Positions 61,007-64,000 of a stretch of DNA of 64,000 nt are shown here, piece by piece. The notes under the pieces are model-generated. The model was not told where the DNA came from. It ran no database searches and saw nothing but the letters and a program-made list of their open reading frames with translations. A program made the position numbers and the translations under genes. The DNA comes from Methylobacter sp. (GTDB lineage: Bacteria > Pseudomonadota > Gammaproteobacteria > Methylococcales > Methylomonadaceae): assembly GCA_030653175.1 (NCBI GenBank), contig JAURZV010000082.1, positions 42,571 through 106,570 on the forward strand. Reading direction: 5' to 3'. Within the stretch, counting starts at the first letter, position 1. Every line of letters starts with the position of its first letter.

Positions 61007-63460
61007 ATGCCAAAGCGGATAAAAACAACACAGCCATTGCGTACACTGATTGTTGAAGACTCCGAAGATGATACGTTACTGTTAGTGGATCAATTGGAGA
61101 TAGAAGGAGGGCGGCCTGTCGATTGGCAACGGGTTGATACGGAACAGGCCTTAACCGAAGCACTGCAACAGCATTGGGACATTGTGCTGTCCGATTATAC
61201 GATGCCGCATTTAAGCGGTATGCGGGCTCTTGAAGTGGTCAGGCAATACGACCCCGATCTTCCTTTCATCTTTGTGTCGGGTACGATTGGCGAAAATACG
61301 GCCGTGAAAGCGATGAAGTCCGGCGCCCAGGACTATGTCATGAAAGGTAATCTGTCGCGCCTGATGCCGGCTGTGGCGCGCGAACTTGAGGAAGCGCAGC
61401 AGCGCCGGGAACGTCGTCAGGCCGAACAAAGGCTGAGAATACTGTCCTTAGTCGTAGAGCAGGCAGCCGACAGCGTCATTATTACCGATCCCAGCGGCCT
61501 TATTGAGTATGTCAATCCGGCTTTCGAGCGAATGACCGGCTATGGACGGGCCGAGGCCGTAGGTGATAAACCTTCATTGGTGAAGTCCGGTCGGCATGAT
61601 CAGGCTTTTTATCAGGCTATCTGGGAAACGGTGACCAAGGGCGAAATATTCAGGGGGACCTTGATCAATCGCAGAAAGAATGGCGAGTTGTTTTATGAGG
61701 ATAAAGTTATTACACCCTTGAAGGACGAGCAGGGGCATGTGACCCATCTGGTCTCTACGGGTCGGGATATCACAGAACGCGTAAAGGCCGAAAAAGCGCG
61801 CGCTCAGCTGGTCGCTATTCTTGAAGCCACGACTGACCTGGTCGCGATCCTTGATCCCGGCGGTTGCCTGAATTATCTCAATAATGCCGGCTATCGCTTG
61901 CTCGGACTCGACCCCAAAATAGATATCGGCAAATTTTGCCTGACAGAGCTGTTTCCCGAACGCATAAAACAGCAATTGCAGAGCGAAGCGTTGCCTATGG
62001 CCTACCGTACAGGCAGTTGGTCCGGAGAAACTGCTTTGCGGCGTGCGGACGAAATAGAAGTCCCGGTGTCGCAAGTCCTGCTGGTGCATCGCGATGCAGC
62101 CGGCGAGGTCGAATACCTGTCCACGATTGCTCGCGATATTTCCGAACGCAAACGTTTTGAAGCCGAATTGCAGCATCAGGCTACCCACGATACTCTGACC
62201 GGCCTGCCGAACCGGATTCTGCTGATGGACCGGTTGAGTGCAGAAGTGGAGCGCGCCCGGCACGCCAATAATTCCGTTGCCGTATTGTTTCTGGACATGG
62301 ATAACTTTAAACGGATCAATGACAGCATGGGGCATACGGTCGGCGATAGCTTACTCCAACAGATTGCCGACAGGCTGCAGGCCGCTTTGCGCCCTAACGA
62401 TACGGTTGCACGCCACGGCGGTGACGAGTTTGCGGTAATAGCAGGCGATCTGCCGCGCTCGGAAAACGTATTAGCCGTGTTGCGTAAGATTTATGCGGCT
62501 TTCGAGCGCCCGATGTCGCTAGGTTCGCAGGAAGCCTACATCACCTTCTGTACCGGTATCGCACTTTACCCGCACGATGGCGCCAGCGTCGAAGACTTAT
62601 TGCGCAATGCCGGCACGGCCATGTACCGGGCCAACATGGCCGGCCATAATCAGTACCGTTTTTATGCGCCGGATATGAATGTGCGCAGCCATGAACTGCT
62701 GACGCTGGAAACCGACCTGCGCCTGGCTTTTAAACGTAATGAGTTTATTGTCTATTACCAACCTAAGGCGGAGCTTAGCACCGGCCGCATCATCGCGATG
62801 GAAGGGCTGATCCGCTGGCAGCATCCGCAACGCGGTCTTGTATCGCCGGCCGGCTTTGTATCAATGCTGGAGGAGTCCGGGTTGATCATACCGGTGGGGG
62901 AATGGATATTGAGTCAGGCCTGTGCCGAATTTAAGGAAATGGGACTTCAAGGGATGCGTATTTCCGTTAATGTATCGGGCTCCCAGTTCAACGATCCCGA
63001 GCTGTTACGCAAAGTAAGTCGTATCATGCAGCAGGAAAACATGCCCCCGAATGTGCTGGAGCTGGAAGTGACAGAGAATATCGTCATGCAGGATCCGACA
63101 GCCGCAGCCGATACCTTAAAGAAACTACGGGCTCTGGGCGTTCGCATCGCCATCGACGACTTTGGCACAGGCTATTCATCGCTGTCTTATCTCAAGCGTT
63201 TCCCGTTAGACGCGCTTAAGATCGATCAGAGCTTTGTGCGCGACATGACCAGCGATACTAATGACGCGGCCATTGTCGAGGCCAGTATTACGCTCGGTAA
63301 AAAACTCGGACTCGAAGTCGTCGCTGAAGGCGTGGAAACTAAAGAACAATTCGAATTCCTGCGCACCCATGGCTGTGATCTGGCTCAGGGCTACTATGTC
63401 AGCCGTCCTTTGTGCAAGACCGAATTGATCGATCTGTTACGGGAAGAACGGCGCTGGTGA
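61007..63460 (+). CDS. response regulator with PAS, GGDEF and EAL domains (c-di-GMP turnover)
   Basis: An 817-residue protein from the ATG at 61007 (MPKRIKTTQPLRTLIVEDSEDD), preceded by AAAAAGGTGA; the track start at 60839 lies inside the receiver gene. Domains: receiver (DIVLSDYTMPHLSG with the phospho-Asp), PAS (SLVVEQAADSVIITDPSG), PAS (VAILEATTDLVAILDPGG), GGDEF (ARHGGDEFAVIAG, intact) and EAL (MEGLIRWQHP, ELEVTENIV, IDDFGTGYSSLSYLKRFPLDALKID, VVAEGVETKEQ). Catalytic residues of both enzymes are present, so it may make or break c-di-GMP. It is the output of the kinase-receiver unit upstream. Confidence 0.93.
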   Translation: MPKRIKTTQPLRTLIVEDSEDDTLLLVDQLEIEGGRPVDWQRVDTEQALTEALQQHWDIVLSDYTMPHLSGMRALEVVRQYDPDLPFIFVSGTIGENTAVKAMKSGAQDYVMKGNLSRLMPAVARELEEAQQRRERRQAEQRLRILSLVVEQAADSVIITDPSGLIEYVNPAFERMTGYGRAEAVGDKPSLVKSGRHDQAFYQAIWETVTKGEIFRGTLINRRKNGELFYEDKVITPLKDEQGHVTHLVSTGRDITERVKAEKARAQLVAILEATTDLVAILDPGGCLNYLNNAGYRLLGLDPKIDIGKFCLTELFPERIKQQLQSEALPMAYRTGSWSGETALRRADEIEVPVSQVLLVHRDAAGEVEYLSTIARDISERKRFEAELQHQATHDTLTGLPNRILLMDRLSAEVERARHANNSVAVLFLDMDNFKRINDSMGHTVGDSLLQQIADRLQAALRPNDTVARHGGDEFAVIAGDLPRSENVLAVLRKIYAAFERPMSLGSQEAYITFCTGIALYPHDGASVEDLLRNAGTAMYRANMAGHNQYRFYAPDMNVRSHELLTLETDLRLAFKRNEFIVYYQPKAELSTGRIIAMEGLIRWQHPQRGLVSPAGFVSMLEESGLIIPVGEWILSQACAEFKEMGLQGMRISVNVSGSQFNDPELLRKVSRIMQQENMPPNVLELEVTENIVMQDPTAAADTLKKLRALGVRIAIDDFGTGYSSLSYLKRFPLDALKIDQSFVRDMTSDTNDAAIVEASITLGKKLGLEVVAEGVETKEQFEFLRTHGCDLAQGYYVSRPLCKTELIDLLREERRW

Positions 63461-63747
63461 ATAGCACATAGAATCAAGACATGTATCACGGGCAGTCTCA
63501 CGGTCGAGTAAGAATTCGACGCTCTCATTAGTCTGGATGAAATTATTTTTTCGCTGGTTCCCAAGCTGGAGCTCTCATCTTTATACGCAAGTCTGTTCAA
63601 GAGAGTCATTTTGACATGGACGCTGGAATGACGAACTCGGATGCAGGCCGGAAACGCCTGTCCTGCGCTTAATATTGCGTTGACCAAGGAGTTGGAGCAT
63701 TTGGTTGATGATCATTTGTAAGAGGGTAAAGTAGCATATATCTAACC

Positions 63748-63797
63748 CCTCGTTCCCACGCACCGCGTGGGAACGCATTATCGGCGCGCTGCGCCGC
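63748..63797. repeat. CCTCGTTCCCACGC palindrome with GGCGCGCTGCGCCGC tail, second copy
   Basis: CGTTCCCACGC...GCGTGGGAACG followed by CATTATCGGCGCGCTGCGCCGC; almost the same 50 bp as at 47183-47232. Confidence 0.8.
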
Positions 63798-63856
63798 ATA
63801 GCTGTAATTGTGTGCTGGCAGGCGCAACACGCCCCAACTGCATTTCCACGTAGCAC

Positions 63857-63993
63857 GTCACTGCCATTAAGCTAAGCCGAAAATAGTTATGGTTGAATGC
63901 CGTGGGCGCGAATTTATTCGCGCTTTTTAATACCTGTCGCGCGAATAAATTCGCGCCCACAATAGTTTAAATCCTTAACTTAATGGCAGTGAC
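63857..63993. mobile_element. 137-bp MITE-like element with terminal inverted repeats and 7-bp duplication
   Basis: Left end GTCACTGCCATTAAGCTAAG and right end CTTAACTTAATGGCAGTGAC are inverted copies at 19 of 20 positions. GTAGCAC directly flanks both ends (63850-63856 and 63994-64000), which looks like a target duplication. The interior is a second palindrome, GTGGGCGCGAATTTATTCGC with its complement (63901-63961). No coding capacity. Confidence 0.75.
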
Positions 63994-64000
63994 GTAGCAC

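Larger units (their letters stand above)
63461..64000. other. gene-free right end with repeats
   Basis: No believable gene; track ORFs 63394..63687, 63581..63856 and 63778..63960 run across palindromes. The first 280 bp show nothing. Then follow a CCTCGTTCCCACGC palindrome unit and a MITE-like element, listed separately. Confidence 0.6.

Noticed and set aside
61574-62335. 253-codon ORF on - inside the GGDEF/EAL gene
   Set aside because: Shadow of PAS and GGDEF coding sequence; no independent motif.

Overview
The window comes from a Gram-negative gammaproteobacterium. The evidence is the outer-membrane and lipid A genes (bamA, skp, fabZ, lpxA, mlaA), the efp/epmA/epmB set, srkA, lpoB, rnt and cydDC. 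An SmbP-like metal-binding protein, a sigma-54 regulator that looks like a MetOD1-type protein, and very many dispersed palindromes suggest a Methylococcales-type methanotroph or relative. That placement is inference only; no methane or methanol oxidation gene lies in the window. I saw no rRNA, tRNA or CRISPR array.

Region 1 (1-18.7 kb) looks like a metal-acquisition island. An operon on + encodes a MoeZ-like activating enzyme with rhodanese domain, a JAMM (Mec+) peptidase, a ThiS/MoaD-type sulfur carrier ending in Gly-Gly, an enlarged CaiB-type CoA-transferase, an AMP ligase, an acyl-CoA dehydrogenase and an MFS transporter. Several junctions are translationally coupled. A TonB-dependent receptor and a divergent AraC/PchR-like regulator follow at 15.3-18.7 kb. 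From memory, the gene set resembles the clusters for the thiocarboxylate metallophores PDTC and thioquinolobactin. A motif around GTGATATGCC occurs both upstream of the operon and between receptor and regulator, which supports one regulon. A His-rich amidohydrolase and an SmbP-like gene lie on the left; an alpha/beta hydrolase, an alginate-export-type porin and a GH88-like protein lie between the two parts.

Region 2 (18.7-41.5 kb) is mostly housekeeping: epmB, efp, epmA, bamA, skp, fabZ, lpxA, rnhB (with lpxD and lpxB missing from the usual order), srkA, a four-gene YcfL/LpoB envelope operon, grxD, rnt, mlaA, pyrC, an FmdB-type zinc ribbon, aspS and nadA. At 31.4-33.2 kb it is broken by four decaying or partial toxin-antitoxin loci.

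Region 3 (41.7-44.7 kb) is a graveyard of defence genes: a truncated hsdM, an IS630-type element with clear ends and TA duplication, an intact-looking VapBC pair, and a RhuM-Fic remnant.

Region 4 (44.7-51 kb) holds a sigma-54 activator divergent from a near-perfect -24/-12 promoter, followed by a DUF938 protein, an SDR lacking the catalytic Tyr, a DUF1326 protein and a DUF2182 membrane protein. This is the second candidate for an undescribed system. An L,D-transpeptidase and a soxZ fragment follow.

Region 5 (51-64 kb) has an OmpA-like lipoprotein with a Gln-rich repeat tail coupled to thiD-thiE, then cydDC, then a three-gene signalling unit (sensor kinase, receiver, REC-PAS-GGDEF-EAL). Two MITE-like elements, one with a 7-bp target duplication, lie in the gaps.
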